From NCBI GenBank assembly GCA_012511695.1, contig JAAZFO010000146.1, positions 1 to 5,639 of the forward strand: a DNA stretch of 5,639 nucleotides, given 5' to 3'. This document shows, in pieces, positions 4,848 through 5,639 of this stretch. How positions within the stretch are numbered: position 1 is the first letter of the stretch; every line of letters begins with the position of its first letter. A program made the position numbers and the translations under genes. The notes beneath the pieces are model-generated. The model had not been told where the DNA came from, did no database searches, and worked only from the letters and a program-made list of their open reading frames with translations. The DNA comes from Erysipelotrichia bacterium (GTDB taxonomy: Bacteria; Bacillota_I; Bacilli_A; RFN20; CAG-826).

Positions 4848-5639
4848 TTAGATTAAATCGTTTTCAACAATTAAATTGGCGTACGCTTCTCCTAAACGAT
4901 AGCAGTCTTTCGTCGTGTAATGATAAATACCGTAACAGCCTCCGTAATTACCACCGTCGCGATTGCCACCGATTTCTAATTTCATCCCATTTGGTGTTTT
5001 AAATGAAGTATCGAGATAAAAATTCATCTCACTCTCTTCTGAGAAAGCAACTTTTTGATCATTTAATGTATCAACGCCACTTCCATAACTGAAGTTAGCC
5101 AGTGATTCAGGAGCATCATATATTAAAGCGTCGATAAAGGCGATTTGATCACCATCTTGATCATCAGCATAATCTTCAAATTCCGCGCGGAAATTACCGA
5201 CGAGATGTTCTAAATCTTCAAAATATCTCGTACTGCCACAATCGGATTCTCCTTGATGCCACAGCAAAGCTTTAATTCTTGGTTCATAGCCCATATCCTC
5301 GATAAGTTGAAGCTTGTTATACGTATATTGTTCTAAAAGGGCGTAAAGTTGGTCTGTGGTTACTTGCTCTTCACTTCACCAAGAAGGGTTTTTGTTATGA
5401 AAACCACTGCCGGAAAAAGCACACTTGATAAAAAAGATTGGCCGGTCTTCTTCAGCATGGTCTTGTAAGGTATAGGCCATACCGATTTCTGGACCCATGT
5501 AGTTATCAGTATTACCCATCCCCACTTTTGTATCTAAAAATTTACCCGCCATTGGGTCGGTTTTATTAGAAGCGTGTGGGGTGATTGTCGTCCAGTTACT
5601 CCCTTGATATGGATAAAAACCATAATAGCTAGTCTGAAC
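4848..5639 (-). CDS. SASA-type sialate O-acetylesterase / carbohydrate esterase, 5' partial, with an in-frame TGA
   Basis: 263 codons are visible before the TAA; the N-terminus with the nucleophile block is outside the window. The frame carries MGPEIGMAY (about 63-71), FFIKCAFSGSGFH, and WHQGESD (5241-5261), the hallmark of the SASA/DUF303 esterases that remove acetyl groups from sialic acid or xylan-type sugars. The C-terminus has YHYTTKDCYRLGEAYANLI, the usual His-plus-LGxxYA ending, although the Asp normally three residues before the His is a Gly here. Codon 88 (5376-5378) is TGA, directly after TGG, in NPSW-TGA-SEEQ. Homologues often have Trp-Trp-Ser around here, so TGA reads sensibly as Trp. 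Under the standard code the first in-frame ATG after it is 5294, giving a 148-residue fragment without the upstream blocks. It is either intact in a TGA-Trp organism, a fresh pseudogene, or affected by a sequencing error. Confidence 0.75.

Noticed and set aside
1..5639. CRISPR array, insertion sequence or prophage
   Set aside because: No regularly spaced direct repeats, transposase or integrase motifs, terminal repeats or phage genes are visible on either strand.

Overview
The window looks like chromosome from an AT-rich, low-GC Gram-positive lineage (Bacilli or Mollicutes type). The support is strong AGGAGG-type Shine-Dalgarno sites, Lys/Ile/Asn-rich proteins, tRNA genes with encoded CCA, and Firmicutes-like families (DegV/FakB, VUT transporter, TetR paired with an ABC-2 exporter). 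Neither species nor genetic code can be fixed from this window. All six visible stop codons are TAA or TAG. One TGA lies in frame inside an otherwise intact esterase gene, so the genome either reads TGA as Trp or carries a single nonsense change there.

Layout. Positions 1-963 (minus) hold an ABC ATPase from a TTG start, followed by the first 8 codons of a gene that overlaps its stop by one base, presumably the membrane subunit. A TetR-type regulator (1123-1716, plus) is divergent. The gap between them carries a near-perfect 36-bp inverted repeat that is probably the operator for both directions. A hairpin at 1812-1837 ends tetR and, from the other side, the tRNA-Leu(CAA) gene (1884-1970, minus). 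Upstream of the tRNA is a DegV/FakB fatty-acid-binding protein (2025-2906, minus) with a clear promoter. Positions 2958-3146 contain no gene but several AT-rich inverted repeats. A tRNA-Arg(CCG) gene (3175-3251, minus) follows, with its own terminator; its promoter sits in the tail of the next gene.

The right third is all minus strand. A probable two-gene operon runs from a TATAAT promoter at 4771-4776, through a compact 66-nt leader that can fold into alternative structures around the ribosome binding site, into a VUT/YhhQ-family membrane transporter (3933-4697) and then a short-chain dehydrogenase (3271-3930). Upstream, 4848-5639 is the C-terminal part of a SASA-type carbohydrate acetylesterase with the internal TGA; its N-terminus lies beyond the window.

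Functionally the window is mostly housekeeping or accessory: regulated efflux, exogenous fatty-acid handling, two tRNAs, uptake of a small molecule (a queuosine precursor or similar), and sugar deacetylation. The points most worth following are the in-frame TGA, the structured leader of the VUT gene, and the long divergent operator.
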